Below are positions 43,728 to 53,167 of a DNA stretch of 64,000 bases, piece after piece. The translations under genes and the position numbers were made by a program. Origin of the DNA: Litorimonas haliclonae (lineage in GTDB: Bacteria; Pseudomonadota; Alphaproteobacteria; Caulobacterales; Maricaulaceae); NCBI RefSeq assembly GCF_965138505.1, contig NZ_CBCSCO010000006.1, positions 77,915-141,914 on the forward strand. Reading direction: 5' to 3'. A model generated the notes under the pieces. The model ran no database searches. It worked only from the letters and a program-made list of their open reading frames with translations, and was not told the DNA's origin. The number at the start of each line of letters is the position of its first letter. Positions within the stretch are counted from its first letter, which is position 1.

Positions 43728-45940
43728 TAGGCTTCAGCCCCAGTGAGGAGATTAGGGAGCCATTCTTCGTGTTTCTGACGCAGACCCGCCAGAGTGACAT
43801 CAAATGCGCCTGCGGCCTGAATGCGGTCGCCGCCGACGGTGCCAACGACTTGCGCGGTGAGTCCTTTGGCTTGAGCGGTTGAGACCACGGGGTTCACCGA
43901 GTTTTTCTCAACAGAGACCAGATAACGCGCCTGATCCTCACCAAACAACCACCCATGCGTCGGGCCGTCCGGTGCGGCTTGAAGGCTCACGCCGATATTA
44001 GACGCAAAAGCCATTTCACAAGCGGCAATTGCGAGGCCGCCATCTGAGCAATCATGCACAGCATTGACGCGCTTGTTGCGAATAAGCTTGCGGATGTAAT
44101 CGCCATTGGCTTTTTCTTTTTGCAAATCCACAGGAGGCGGCGCGCCGTCTTCGCGAGACAAAATTTCCGACAGATAAATGGATGCGCCGAGCCAGCCCGT
44201 GGTCTCTCCAATCAAAATCAGCGTATCGCCGTCTTTCGCGCCTTTTAAGGTCTTGAAGAAATCAAGATTCGGGATGAGACCCACGCCGCCGACCGCAGGT
44301 GTAGGCGGGATCGCCTCACCATTAGTTTCGTTATAGAGCGAGACATTGCCGGAGACGACCGGATAGGCAAAGGCGCGGCAGGCTTCGTTCATGCCGTCAA
44401 TGGCGCCGACGAACTGTCCCATAATTTCGGGGCGTTCTGGATTGCCGAAATTCAGGCAATCGGTAATCGCAATCGGATCTGCGCCAACGCAGGAAAGGTT
44501 ACGCCAAGTCTCGGCCACGCATTGCTTGCCGCCTTCATAGGGGTCAGCCTGCACATAACGCGGCGTACAATCGGTCGTGATAGCGACCGCTTTATTTGTA
44601 CCGTGTATACGCACAATCGCCGCGTCGCCGCCAGATTGGCTGGAATCAATTGTATCAGTCATCACATGACGGTCATATTGCTCCCAAATCCAGCGCTTGG
44701 ACGCAATGTCCGGTGATTGAATGATTTTAACGAGGGCGTCATTGTAATCTTGCGTCTCGTGAATCTCTTCCGCAGTCAGAACCGGCCGAGGCTCCGTCTT
44801 CACATGCGGGCGGTCATAATTCGGGGCGTCATCCGCTAGAGGCGAAATAGGAATATCGCAGACGACTTTACCTTTGTGATTGAGAACCAAATTCCCTGTA
44901 TCGGTCGTGACACCGATTTTAGCGACGTCCAATTCCCATTTCTCAAAAACATCAAAAGCGAGCTGCTCTTTACCTGGCTGTATCACCATGAGCATCCGCT
45001 CCTGAGATTCAGAGAGCATCATCTCATAAGGCGTCATGCCTTCTTCGCGTTGGGGAACCTTGTCGAGATCAAGGTCAATCCCGACGCCGCCCTTATCCGC
45101 CATTTCAATGGAGGAGGAGGTCAGGCCTGCGGCACCCATATCCTGAATGGCGATAATAGCGTCTGTCGCCATGAGTTCCAGACAGGCTTCAATCAGGAGT
45201 TTTTCCTTGAACGGATCGCCGACCTGAACGGTAGGGCGTTTTTCATCGCTTTCATCATCAAATTCGGCGGAGGCCATCGTCGCGCCGTGAATGCCGTCCC
45301 GGCCGGTTTTAGAGCCGACGTAAAAAATCGGATTTCCAACACCTTTGGCGGCCGAGTAAAACACATTATCGGTGCGGGCGAGGCCGACACACATCGCATT
45401 GACAAGGATATTGCCATTATAGCCCTTGTGAAAATTGGTCTCTCCGCCGACAGTCGGAACGCCGACGCAATTGCCGTAACCGCCAATCCCGGCGACAACG
45501 CCGTTGACCAATGTTTTGGTCTTAGGGTGAGTAGGCTCGCCGAAACGGAGCGCATTCATAAGCGCAATCGGACGCGCGCCCATAGTGAACACATCGCGCA
45601 TGATACCGCCCACACCTGTCGCCGCACCTTGATAAGGCTCGATATAAGACGGGTGGTTATGACTTTCCATTTTGAAAATGATCGCGTCGCCGTCATCAAT
45701 ATCGATGACGCCGGCATTTTCGCCCGGGCCTTGAATGACGCGGTCGCCTGTCGTCAGGAACTTGCCGAGGTGACGGCGCGAGGATTTATACGAGCAATGC
45801 TCTGACCACATGACAGAGAATATCCCAAGCTCGTTCAAATTCGGCTCGCGGCCCAAACGCTTGAGGATAATTTTATATTCGTCTTCGGACAGACCGTGCT
45901 CGGCCACAATTTCCGGCGTGATGTCAGGAAGTTTCGCCAT
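43727..45940 (-). CDS. purL: Phosphoribosylformylglycinamidine synthase, PurL subunit
   Basis: Small-type PurL of 737 aa, working with PurS and PurQ to convert FGAR to FGAM. Seen: EHCSYKSSRRHL, ATGVGGIMRDVFTMGARP, DMGAAGLTSSS and CSDGGLAIA. The ATG overlaps the purQ stop by 1 bp, and the stop overlaps bolA by 1 bp. Confidence 0.97.
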   Translation of the reverse strand: MAKLPDITPEIVAEHGLSEDEYKIILKRLGREPNLNELGIFSVMWSEHCSYKSSRRHLGKFLTTGDRVIQGPGENAGVIDIDDGDAIIFKMESHNHPSYIEPYQGAATGVGGIMRDVFTMGARPIALMNALRFGEPTHPKTKTLVNGVVAGIGGYGNCVGVPTVGGETNFHKGYNGNILVNAMCVGLARTDNVFYSAAKGVGNPIFYVGSKTGRDGIHGATMASAEFDDESDEKRPTVQVGDPFKEKLLIEACLELMATDAIIAIQDMGAAGLTSSSIEMADKGGVGIDLDLDKVPQREEGMTPYEMMLSESQERMLMVIQPGKEQLAFDVFEKWELDVAKIGVTTDTGNLVLNHKGKVVCDIPISPLADDAPNYDRPHVKTEPRPVLTAEEIHETQDYNDALVKIIQSPDIASKRWIWEQYDRHVMTDTIDSSQSGGDAAIVRIHGTNKAVAITTDCTPRYVQADPYEGGKQCVAETWRNLSCVGADPIAITDCLNFGNPERPEIMGQFVGAIDGMNEACRAFAYPVVSGNVSLYNETNGEAIPPTPAVGGVGLIPNLDFFKTLKGAKDGDTLILIGETTGWLGASIYLSEILSREDGAPPPVDLQKEKANGDYIRKLIRNKRVNAVHDCSDGGLAIAACEMAFASNIGVSLQAAPDGPTHGWLFGEDQARYLVSVEKNSVNPVVSTAQAKGLTAQVVGTVGGDRIQAAGAFDVTLAGLRQKHEEWLPNLLTGAEA

Positions 45941-46602
45941 TAGATCGACTCAATAATAGATTTGAAAAGGCCGAGACCGTCTGTGCCGCCGTGCAGCTCG
46001 TCCACGGCGCGTTCGGGGTGGGGCATCATGCCAAAGACATTCCCGGCTTCGTTCACAATGCCCGCGATATCGCGCATGGAACCGTTAGGATTATCGGCAT
46101 ATCTGAAAACCACCCGGCCTTCTTTTTCCAGCTTGTTCAACGTGGCGTCATCCGCAAAGTAACTGCCGTCATGATGCGCAACGGGATAGGTCACAATAGA
46201 TTTGGCCTCGTATTGAGAGGTAAAGCGCGTATTCGCATTGTTCACAACGAGGCGCTCTGGACGGCAGACGAATTTCAAATTTTTATTCCGCATTAACGCG
46301 CCGGGCAGAAGGCCTGTTTCCGTCAAGATTTGGAAGCCGTTACAAAAACCTGCCACAGGTAGGCCTTTATTCGCTTTTTCCACCAGATCGGCCACGATGG
46401 GGGAGCAAGACGCCATCGCGCCGGAGCGCAGATAGTCGCCATAGGAGAACCCGCCCGGGATGCAGACAAAATCCACATCTGCGGGGATTTCGCTATCCCG
46501 GTGCCAGATCATTTTGGGGGCTTTGCCCGTAACTTTCTCCAAAGCGGTCGCGGCGTCGCGATCACAGTTAGAGGCGGGGAAGACGATAACGGCAGTTTGC
46601 AC
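45940..46602 (-). CDS. purQ: Phosphoribosylformylglycinamidine synthase, PurQ (glutaminase) subunit
   Basis: Class I glutamine amidotransferase of 220 aa: VIVFPASNCDRD at the start, nucleophile Cys in VAGFCNGFQIL, and the His-Glu pair in MMPHPERAVDE. The start is GTG at 46602, 4 bp after purS. The longer frame reads through purS in another phase and is rejected. Confidence 0.95.
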   Translation of the reverse strand: MQTAVIVFPASNCDRDAATALEKVTGKAPKMIWHRDSEIPADVDFVCIPGGFSYGDYLRSGAMASCSPIVADLVEKANKGLPVAGFCNGFQILTETGLLPGALMRNKNLKFVCRPERLVVNNANTRFTSQYEAKSIVTYPVAHHDGSYFADDATLNKLEKEGRVVFRYADNPNGSMRDIAGIVNEAGNVFGMMPHPERAVDELHGGTDGLGLFKSIIESI

Positions 46603-46606
46603 GGCG

Positions 46607-46849
46607 CTAATCCCGTAACTCGATGCGGTAGCTTTCAATGACCGTATTGGCGAGGAGCTTTTCACACATTTTTTCGACTTGGGCTTTGGCTTCGGTCTTG
46701 TCTTCGGATGACAGGTCAAGTTCTATGACTTTGCCTTGAAAGGCGTTGTTGACCTCATCAAAACCAAGATCGTTCAGAGAACGGGCAATGGCGCGGCCTT
46801 GCGGGTCTAAAACGCCGGGTTTCAAACCGATATAAACGAGGGCTTTCAT
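46607..46849 (-). CDS. purS: Phosphoribosylformylglycinamidine synthase, PurS subunit
   Basis: 80-aa subunit that bridges PurL and PurQ (VYIGLKPGVLDPQGRAIARSL). An AGGG-type ribosome site precedes the ATG. It is between purC and purQ on the same strand. Confidence 0.95.
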   Translation of the reverse strand: MKALVYIGLKPGVLDPQGRAIARSLNDLGFDEVNNAFQGKVIELDLSSEDKTEAKAQVEKMCEKLLANTVIESYRIELRD

Positions 46850-46861
46850 AGGGAGTCCTGA

Positions 46862-47653
46862 CTATTCTTCGTCATTTTTAACGACCGATAAATTGGTCAC
46901 ATTATTTTGGCTTTGAGGCTTCAAAATACCAAGCCGCGTTGCAACTTCGGTATAAGCTTCGGTGACTTCGCCGAGATCGCGGCGAAAGCGGTCTTTGTCG
47001 AGTTTTTTATTGGTCTCGCGGTCCCACAGGCGGCAGCTATCCGGGCTGATTTCATCCGCCAAGATAACCTGATGGCCTACAACGCCGTCTTCATTGGACA
47101 GGGGCAGGCGGCCAAACTCAATTTTGAAATCAATGAGGTTGATGCCGATACCGCCAAACATACCTTGCAGGTGATCATTGATACGCAGGGTCATGGCAAT
47201 CATTTCATCCAGTTCTGAGGAACTGGCCCACCCAAAGGCATGGATATGTTCTTCGGCAATAAGTGGGTCGCCCAGATCATCGCGTTTCAGGCAAAACTCA
47301 ACAACAGAACGGGGGAGTTTTTCGCCTTCTTCCATGCCAAGACGCTTAGCCATGGTTCCGGCGGCAACGTTCCGGCAGATGACCTCAAGAGGGATAATCT
47401 CAACTTTTTTGATCAATTGCTCACGCATATTGAGGCGTTTGAGGAAGTGGGTCGGGATGCCGATTTCGCCCAGACGCAGCATGACGAATTCGCTGATGCG
47501 ATTATTCAGTACGCCTTTGCCGTCGAGCGTGGCTTTTTTCTGGGCGTTAAAGGCGGTCGCGTCGTCTTTGAAATATTGCACAAGCGTGCCTGGTTCAGGC
47601 CCTTCATAAAGGATTTTCGCTTTGCCTTCGTAAATTTGTTTGCGGCGGCTCAT
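46862..47653 (-). CDS. purC: Phosphoribosylaminoimidazole-succinocarboxamide synthase
   Basis: SAICAR synthase of 263 aa. YEGKAKILYEG, the conserved EVICRNVAAGTMAKRLG and SPDSCRLWD segments identify it. The ATG at 47653 has GGGAGAG eight bases upstream; the open frame extends further but without a ribosome site. It heads the purC-S-Q-L-bolA-grx4 unit. Confidence 0.96.
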   Translation of the reverse strand: MSRRKQIYEGKAKILYEGPEPGTLVQYFKDDATAFNAQKKATLDGKGVLNNRISEFVMLRLGEIGIPTHFLKRLNMREQLIKKVEIIPLEVICRNVAAGTMAKRLGMEEGEKLPRSVVEFCLKRDDLGDPLIAEEHIHAFGWASSSELDEMIAMTLRINDHLQGMFGGIGINLIDFKIEFGRLPLSNEDGVVGHQVILADEISPDSCRLWDRETNKKLDKDRFRRDLGEVTEAYTEVATRLGILKPQSQNNVTNLSVVKNDEE

Positions 47654-47842
47654 GGGTCGCTCTCCCGGGTCGTGCGGTGAGCCGACTTGCGACTCGCACA
47701 TGTGAATTCGCCTCATAGACGGAAGGGGGGGATTTCGCAATGTGCACTGTCGCATAAATATGAGGATTTTGCGACTTGCAGTCTAACGCCCCCCACCATA
47801 AATATAAAGAGGAACAGAGCTTATACTCAACAGGATTTAGAC

Positions 47843-48163
47843 ATGACACAATTTGAAGATCGCGAACGGGGACAGGAAACCAAATTCGTTCTGGAAGCGG
47901 CCAAAGAATTCCGGGCTGCCGCGAAGCGAAACAAAGCTCTTGGCCATTGGGCGGCAGAGATTATGGGGCGCTCTGATAAGGAAAAATACGCTCAGGAAGT
48001 CATCGCTGCCGATATGGAAGAAAAAGGCGAAGAAGATGTCTTCCGTAAATTGAGACGCGATTTCGACGCGGCGAATGCGGATGTGTCAGATGCGACTATT
48101 CGAGAGAAAATGGCCTTTTATCTCAAAGAAGCCCGCGCCGAAGTTTACGGCCTCGAGGCATAA
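47843..48163 (+). CDS. F1-ATPase inhibitor, zeta subunit (DUF1476)
   Basis: A 106-aa helical, acidic protein: FEDRERGQETKFVLEAAKEFRAAAKRNKALGHWAA and the C-terminal helix REKMAFYLKEARAEV. DUF1476 includes the zeta subunit that inhibits the F1FO-ATPase in Paracoccus and is restricted to alphaproteobacteria. AGGA lies 8 bases before the ATG. It is divergent from purC. Confidence 0.92.
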   Translation: MTQFEDRERGQETKFVLEAAKEFRAAAKRNKALGHWAAEIMGRSDKEKYAQEVIAADMEEKGEEDVFRKLRRDFDAANADVSDATIREKMAFYLKEARAEVYGLEA

Positions 48164-48196
48164 ACCTTATATATCTCAATTAGGTACATAAGTACC

Positions 48197-48676
48197 TTAA
48201 ACTGGATTATTGGCCTCCGGGCAGGTCAGATCGAAATTAGGCTGGTTCTTTAGAGCCAGCCTTTTTAGATTCTGGATGTGAATCTGCATCGCTTCGGCAT
48301 TATAATTCATATTCACACAGCCCAAAGTCTGTTTCGTGTCCGCATCAATAATAGCGGCAAATCCTGTCACGCCAAGCCACATGTTATATTGCGGCACGAT
48401 CTGGCGGTCGAAAACAGCATGAGAATTCCACTCACCCTGACCCCCGGAAATATCAATATTTACATATTCAATCGCCGGATCACGTAGCCCAGCCAGAGCT
48501 TGGCTAAGACGGGGTTCCACAATTTTGCACGGCGCGCACCAATCGGCGCGGAACATCACGACGTAAATTTCGGGCTTCAGGGCGGGCTGGGCCGCAGAGG
48601 ACACGGAAGATAAACCCAAGAGGGACGCGGCGATCAAAATCGCTGCCGAGATTAGTTTTATAATCAGAGAGGTCAT
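48197..48676 (-). CDS. Secreted thioredoxin-fold protein with WCAPC
   Basis: A 159-aa protein with an N-terminal signal (AAILIAASLLGLSSVSSAAQ). The active site is W46-C-A-P-C50. A second pair, C120 and C152, is also present. The fold continues IEYVNIDISG...IVPQYNMWLGVTGFAAIIDADT. It is probably a periplasmic thiol oxidoreductase. The next gene upstream is a paralogue that has lost the CxxC. Confidence 0.85.
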   Translation of the reverse strand: MTSLIIKLISAAILIAASLLGLSSVSSAAQPALKPEIYVVMFRADWCAPCKIVEPRLSQALAGLRDPAIEYVNIDISGGQGEWNSHAVFDRQIVPQYNMWLGVTGFAAIIDADTKQTLGCVNMNYNAEAMQIHIQNLKRLALKNQPNFDLTCPEANNPV

Positions 48677-48725
48677 GAAAGTCTTTCTAAAGGCTTTGAA
48701 CGGGTTTGTCCGACGCCTATCGCAT

Positions 48726-48757
48726 AAAAAAACCCGGACCTACTGCAGAGGTCCGGG
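48726..48757 (-). terminator. Terminator between the two thioredoxin-fold genes
   Basis: 8-bp stem CCCGGACC/GGTCCGGG with a 9-base loop. On the minus strand seven T follow (48732-48726). It ends the upstream paralogue's transcript. Confidence 0.88.
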
Positions 48758-48785
48758 CATGTTCCCACGGTTTGCCAGAGCTAAG

Positions 48786-49268
48786 TTAGCCTGTCGGCAT
48801 TTCGTTATGTGCAGCCGGGCAGCGCGTTGTTTTTCCGCCAACAGAGGCTGTAGACATATAAGCCTGTCCTTTAGCCTGTGCTGTCATTTTCCGAAGTTCT
48901 TTCGCGATTTCCTGAGGCGCAAAAGAAGGGTTTACGCACCCAATGACACGCTTTGTCCGGGCGTCGACGACTGCCGCGAAGCCAGGCAGACCCACCCATT
49001 TATTAAAGATAGGGACGATGTCGTAATCAAATGCGTCATAGGCGCCTTTTTCCCATTTTGCGGCATTAGAAGTATCAATAACAACTTCCTGAGCATTGAC
49101 GCCGGCCATCGGAACGGCAGAGGCGAGGGCGCTGTCGAGGCGCTGGCTCTGCGCGTCGGCATTGTTTCTAAAGTTAACAACATAAACGTCCGGCGACGAA
49201 GCGTAGGCTGTTGCGCCGAAGGCTGATGTCACGAGAGCTGCACTTAAAAGAGAGACGATCTTTTTCAT
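48786..49268 (-). CDS. Secreted thioredoxin-fold paralogue without CxxC
   Basis: A 160-aa protein with signal peptide MKKIVSLLSAALVTSAFGAT (cut after AYA). It aligns with the downstream neighbour (VYVVNFRN versus IYVVMFRA; IVPIFNKWVGLPGFAAVVDART versus IVPQYNMWLGVTGFAAIIDADT). Where the neighbour has WCAPC this one reads NADAQ. The second cysteine pair is kept (C111 and C150), so a structural or different redox disulfide may remain. Classical thioredoxin activity is not expected. Confidence 0.75.
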   Translation of the reverse strand: MKKIVSLLSAALVTSAFGATAYASSPDVYVVNFRNNADAQSQRLDSALASAVPMAGVNAQEVVIDTSNAAKWEKGAYDAFDYDIVPIFNKWVGLPGFAAVVDARTKRVIGCVNPSFAPQEIAKELRKMTAQAKGQAYMSTASVGGKTTRCPAAHNEMPTG

Positions 49269-49643
49269 TTCCTTGGTCCTTTTTTCACACTGAGATTATT
49301 TTTTTATTTTTGTTATGTTCTCTGTGTAACGAACATTGGTAAATGAACGCCGAATCACGCGTTAGGGCGGCGTTTACAATGGTTTCTGAAATCGTTAATT
49401 TTTGGCGTAAGTCAGTGATTTTACAGTAGAATTTATTATGTAAAAAAATTCAGGCAAAGGTAAAAAAGCTTGTAAATCACGCTAAACGCTTGAAATATCA
49501 TGGAAAATTAAGTCGCTTTTAACCATGAATCTGTCCCAGACGTTACAGCCAAGAAAGAAGTTAGACAGGAAAAGCATGTTTTTTTCTGCGCGGTTTGCCC
49601 CGCCTTAGGCGGGACACAGAGCAGTGAGGTGTGGGGTTAGCTC
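49269..49643. other. AT-rich intergenic stretch
   Basis: 375 bp between purB and the thioredoxin-fold paralogue, noticeably AT-rich with long T and A runs. It should contain the promoter of the paralogue. A 6-bp GC hairpin with a 3-base loop at 49599-49613 lies past purB but lacks a T-tract on that strand. No gene is supported. Confidence 0.5.
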
Positions 49644-50969
49644 TTAAGCGAAAACCCGGTCAAAGATCGTGTCGACATGTTTGAGGTGGTAATCGTCGTC
49701 AAACATAGCGCGGACCTGGTCTTCGGAGAGAAGCGCCATCACATCCTTATCTTCCAGGATAAGGTTCAAGAAGCTGCCTTCGCCGGCGCTGCCCTCGGTA
49801 CGGAACATTTCCCAGACTTTCATCGCATTACGCTGAACGAGGCGGTAGGCGCTTTCGCGCTGCTCTCCGGCCTGAGTCAGAGCCAGTAGGAAACGCTGGC
49901 TGTTATGAAGTCCGCCCAAACGGTCCATATTGCCTTTCATCTTTTCAGGGTAGACCACGAGGTTTTCGATCACGCCCGCCAGACGGTGCAGAGCGAAATC
50001 CAAATGAACGGTCGTGTCAGGCCCGATGCCGCGCTCAACAGAGCTGTGCGAAATATCGCGTTCATGCCAGAGGGCGACATTTTCCATGGCCGGGACAACC
50101 GCCATACGGACAAGACGTGCGAGCCCGCTCAGGTTTTCCGTCAGAACGGGGTTGCGTTTATGCGGCATGGCAGAGGAGCCTTTTTGTCCCTTGGAGAAAA
50201 ATTCCTCGGCTTCCAGAACTTCCGTGCGTTGCAAGTGGCGGATCTCCACCGCTATATTTTCGATAGACGAGGCAATCACTCCGAGCGTCGCGAAATAGGC
50301 GGCGTGGCGATCACGAGGAATGATTTGGGAGGAGACAGGCTCAATCGCCAATCCCATTTCCTTGGCGACATGTTCTTCCACGCTTGGGTCGATATTGGCG
50401 AAAGTTCCGATAGCGCCGGAAATCGCGCAGACGGCAATCTCTTCCCTCGCTTGCAGGAGACGGGTTTTGGCACGGGAAAACTCTGCGTGGAATCTCGCGA
50501 GTTTGACGCCAAACGTCGTTGGCTCGGCGTGGATGCCGTGGCTACGACCAATGGTGATTGTATATTTATGCTCTTCGGCGCGTTTCTTGAGCGCCGCCAG
50601 GACGCGGTCCAGTCCGACCAAAAGAAGATCAGTCGCGCGGGCGAGCTGAACAGAAAGGGTGGTGTCCAAAATGTCGGAAGAGGTGAATCCCTGATGCACA
50701 AACCGCGCGTCTTCGCCGATAAACTCCGCAAGATGGGTCAGAAAGGCAATAACGTCATGTTTTACTTCGCGCTCGATCTCGTCGATCTTCGCGACATCAA
50801 ACTCGACGGAGCCGCCCCTGTCCCAGATATTCTTGGCAGCGGATTTTGGAATGACGCCAAGTTCTGCAAGGGCGTCACACCCATGCGCCTCAATCTCGAA
50901 CCAGATCCGGTATTTCGTCGCGGCAGACCAGATCTCGGTCATTTCCTTACGGGCGTAGCGTTCAATCAT
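49644..50969 (-). CDS. purB: Adenylosuccinate lyase
   Basis: Fumarase/aspartase superfamily enzyme of two purine steps (SAICAR to AICAR, and adenylosuccinate to AMP). Length 441 aa. Seen: signature loop GSSAMPHKRNP, GRSHGIHAEPTTFG and FTSSDILDTTLSVQL. Confidence 0.97.
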   Translation of the reverse strand: MIERYARKEMTEIWSAATKYRIWFEIEAHGCDALAELGVIPKSAAKNIWDRGGSVEFDVAKIDEIEREVKHDVIAFLTHLAEFIGEDARFVHQGFTSSDILDTTLSVQLARATDLLLVGLDRVLAALKKRAEEHKYTITIGRSHGIHAEPTTFGVKLARFHAEFSRAKTRLLQAREEIAVCAISGAIGTFANIDPSVEEHVAKEMGLAIEPVSSQIIPRDRHAAYFATLGVIASSIENIAVEIRHLQRTEVLEAEEFFSKGQKGSSAMPHKRNPVLTENLSGLARLVRMAVVPAMENVALWHERDISHSSVERGIGPDTTVHLDFALHRLAGVIENLVVYPEKMKGNMDRLGGLHNSQRFLLALTQAGEQRESAYRLVQRNAMKVWEMFRTEGSAGEGSFLNLILEDKDVMALLSEDQVRAMFDDDYHLKHVDTIFDRVFA

Positions 50970-51043
50970 GGGACAGACTCAGCAAATGTGGGTTTGCGCG
51001 CCTTTGACTAAAGAACGTCCGTGAGGTCAAGCGTTTAGCGCTA

Positions 51044-52378
51044 TCAATCTTCAGCCATGGAGGAATTGCGTAATTCCGAGTCCGTCCAATCTTTCTTGAT
51101 CGTGCGTGTGACCATCAAATACGAGGCAATGGCGATCAAGAAGGCCACACAAACACATGTAAGAGAGAGTTTGGTAGCCTCCAACTGGGAGACATTGTCT
51201 GACGCAAACACATCAATGAGGATCCCTGCAACTGTTGGGCCGCCGCCTAGAGCAATCATATTGAGGATAAAGAAGAAGAGAGCCGTGGACATCGCTCGAA
51301 GTTGAATTGGAGCGAGGGTCTGGGCAAGTGCGAAGCTTGGTCCCAAATAAACACCAATGAGTATTTGGAAAGCGGCGGATAAGGCTAGATGCGCTTCGAC
51401 GCTCCCGACCCATACACTCCCGATGCCAAAGGGGAGAGCTAGAACAATTGAAAGCGCGGGTACCCAGCCATAGGCCCGAACGTCCTTTTTGGCTTTTATA
51501 TCGACCAGTTTTGCTCCGATATAGGTGCCAGCGACATAGAATATGCCGTTAATAAAGCCGATGATGATCACGATTTTCTGAAAATCATACTCCGGGTCAA
51601 GTAATCTTAGAAATTTGGTTTGGAAACCGGAGAAAGCGTAAGCTGCAAACGAAGCGAAGGCGATGCCGAAACACATGAACCACCAAGACGGGATAGTTAA
51701 AAGGCGTCCTAGTCCATCTTTGAAGGATAGTTTACGGAGTTTTTTCTCTCCCACTTCCATGACGCCGCGTTTAGGTTCGCGGATAACTAAACGCACTATG
51801 ATCGCCAAAAGAATACCGCTGACACCCAGGATGATGAATATCCGCCGCCAATTTACAGTGTCGGGATCTGCCCCCATCAACGCTGCGGTGATAAAGTAGG
51901 CGCTCATTATACCTAGTGGGATGCCAAGCGAATAAACTCCGAGGGCGCCTGATCGTTCTTCTTTTTCGTAAAAATCAGAAATAATTGAATGCGCAGGGGG
52001 AGAGCCGCCTGCTTCGCCGATACCGACGCCGATACGAGCTAATCCAATCTGCCAGAAATTTTGCGCGAAACCTGTGAGAGCGGTGAAGCCACTCCAAACC
52101 GCGACAGCAATGGACAAGAGACCTACTCGGTTCACCTTGTCTGCGAGATAGGCAATGGGAATGCCCATAATGGTATAAAAGGCGGCAAAGGCGAGGCCGA
52201 TAAGTAAGCCAAGTTGTGTGTTGGTTAGTTCTAAATCTGCCTGGATAAAAGGAGCTAGAATTCCAACAATCTGGCGGTCAATAAAATTGAACCCATAAAC
52301 AATAGTGAGCAGGAAGAGAACTGCGGTTCTGTAACCTGGCTTTTTCGGCGGCACATAGCCCTCGGTCGAGTCGCTCAT
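51044..52378 (-). CDS. MFS transporter, spinster-like family
   Basis: A 444-aa protein with 12 membrane segments. The start region YGFNFIDRQIVGILAPFIQADL and the loop ADKVNR (MFS motif A position) followed by ARIGVGIGEAGGSPPAHSIISDFY match spinster-like MFS proteins. The substrate is unknown. AGGGGATATAT precedes the ATG. Confidence 0.88.
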   Translation of the reverse strand: MSDSTEGYVPPKKPGYRTAVLFLLTIVYGFNFIDRQIVGILAPFIQADLELTNTQLGLLIGLAFAAFYTIMGIPIAYLADKVNRVGLLSIAVAVWSGFTALTGFAQNFWQIGLARIGVGIGEAGGSPPAHSIISDFYEKEERSGALGVYSLGIPLGIMSAYFITAALMGADPDTVNWRRIFIILGVSGILLAIIVRLVIREPKRGVMEVGEKKLRKLSFKDGLGRLLTIPSWWFMCFGIAFASFAAYAFSGFQTKFLRLLDPEYDFQKIVIIIGFINGIFYVAGTYIGAKLVDIKAKKDVRAYGWVPALSIVLALPFGIGSVWVGSVEAHLALSAAFQILIGVYLGPSFALAQTLAPIQLRAMSTALFFFILNMIALGGGPTVAGILIDVFASDNVSQLEATKLSLTCVCVAFLIAIASYLMVTRTIKKDWTDSELRNSSMAED

Positions 52379-52469
52379 ATATATCCCCTAATCGTTTTTC
52401 TTCACCTGAAAGGAAAGAGAGGCTTTGGTCAAGTCAGAAGCGTTTTAACCGCCATTCAATTTCGTGGGG

Positions 52470-53159
52470 TCACATCAGGCCCAATGTCTTGAAACTTACG
52501 ACATTCTCGCGACCAATAATTAGGTGGTCATGCACGACGACGTTCATTGCCTTGGCGACTGAAATGACTTCATTGGTCATAGTGATGTCGGACTGGCTGG
52601 GAGTCGGGTCGCCGCTGGGGTGGTTGTGGGCGAGGATGATGGCCGTCGATTCAAGAGCGAGGGCGCGTTTGATGATTTCGCGTGGATAGACCGGGGCGCG
52701 GTCAATCGTGCCTCGACCCAAAACTTCATCGGCAATCAGGCGGTTTTTCCTGTCTAAAAATAAAACGCGGAATTGCTCGACAGGTTCAAACTGCATGGCA
52801 GAGCGGCAATAGTCGAGCAGCGCCGTCCAGGACGACAAAACAGGACGGCCCAAAACACTTTCGCGCCCCATACGAACGGAGGCGGCATGAAGGAGTTTCA
52901 GATCAAGCGCCGTTTTCTCGCCAATGCCTTTGACTTCCGTCAGTCGGTGGAGCGGCGCGGCGCAAACTTCGCCCAGATTTCCAAAAGTTTTAAGAAGGTC
53001 TTTCGCAACGGGTTTAACGTCGCGGCGGGGGATAGAGTTGAAGAGAAACAATTCGAGCAGCTCATAATCCGCAAAGCTATCGCCGCCTGAGGCGGCAAAC
53101 TTGGCCCGCTGCCGGTCGCGGTGTGCCAGATAATGCGGCTTGTCTTGTCCCCCCGACAT
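52470..53159 (-). CDS. radC: RadC-family JAB-domain protein
   Basis: A 229-aa protein: N-terminal helix-hairpin-helix (LTEVKGIGEKTALDLKLL) and a C-terminal MPN/JAB metalloprotease-like domain with HNHPSGDPTPSQSD (zinc ligands). The RadC name comes from an old repair assignment; its role is uncertain. It starts 8 bp past the map stop. Confidence 0.93.
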   Translation of the reverse strand: MSGGQDKPHYLAHRDRQRAKFAASGGDSFADYELLELFLFNSIPRRDVKPVAKDLLKTFGNLGEVCAAPLHRLTEVKGIGEKTALDLKLLHAASVRMGRESVLGRPVLSSWTALLDYCRSAMQFEPVEQFRVLFLDRKNRLIADEVLGRGTIDRAPVYPREIIKRALALESTAIILAHNHPSGDPTPSQSDITMTNEVISVAKAMNVVVHDHLIIGRENVVSFKTLGLM

Positions 53160-53167
53160 AATGGCCT

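Noticed and set aside
44876..45805. 309-codon frame opposite purL
   Set aside because: Antisense shadow of purL.
49599..49613. GC hairpin after purB as a terminator
   Set aside because: 3-base loop and no T-tract on the purB strand.
49905..51011. 368-codon frame opposite purB
   Set aside because: Antisense shadow of adenylosuccinate lyase.
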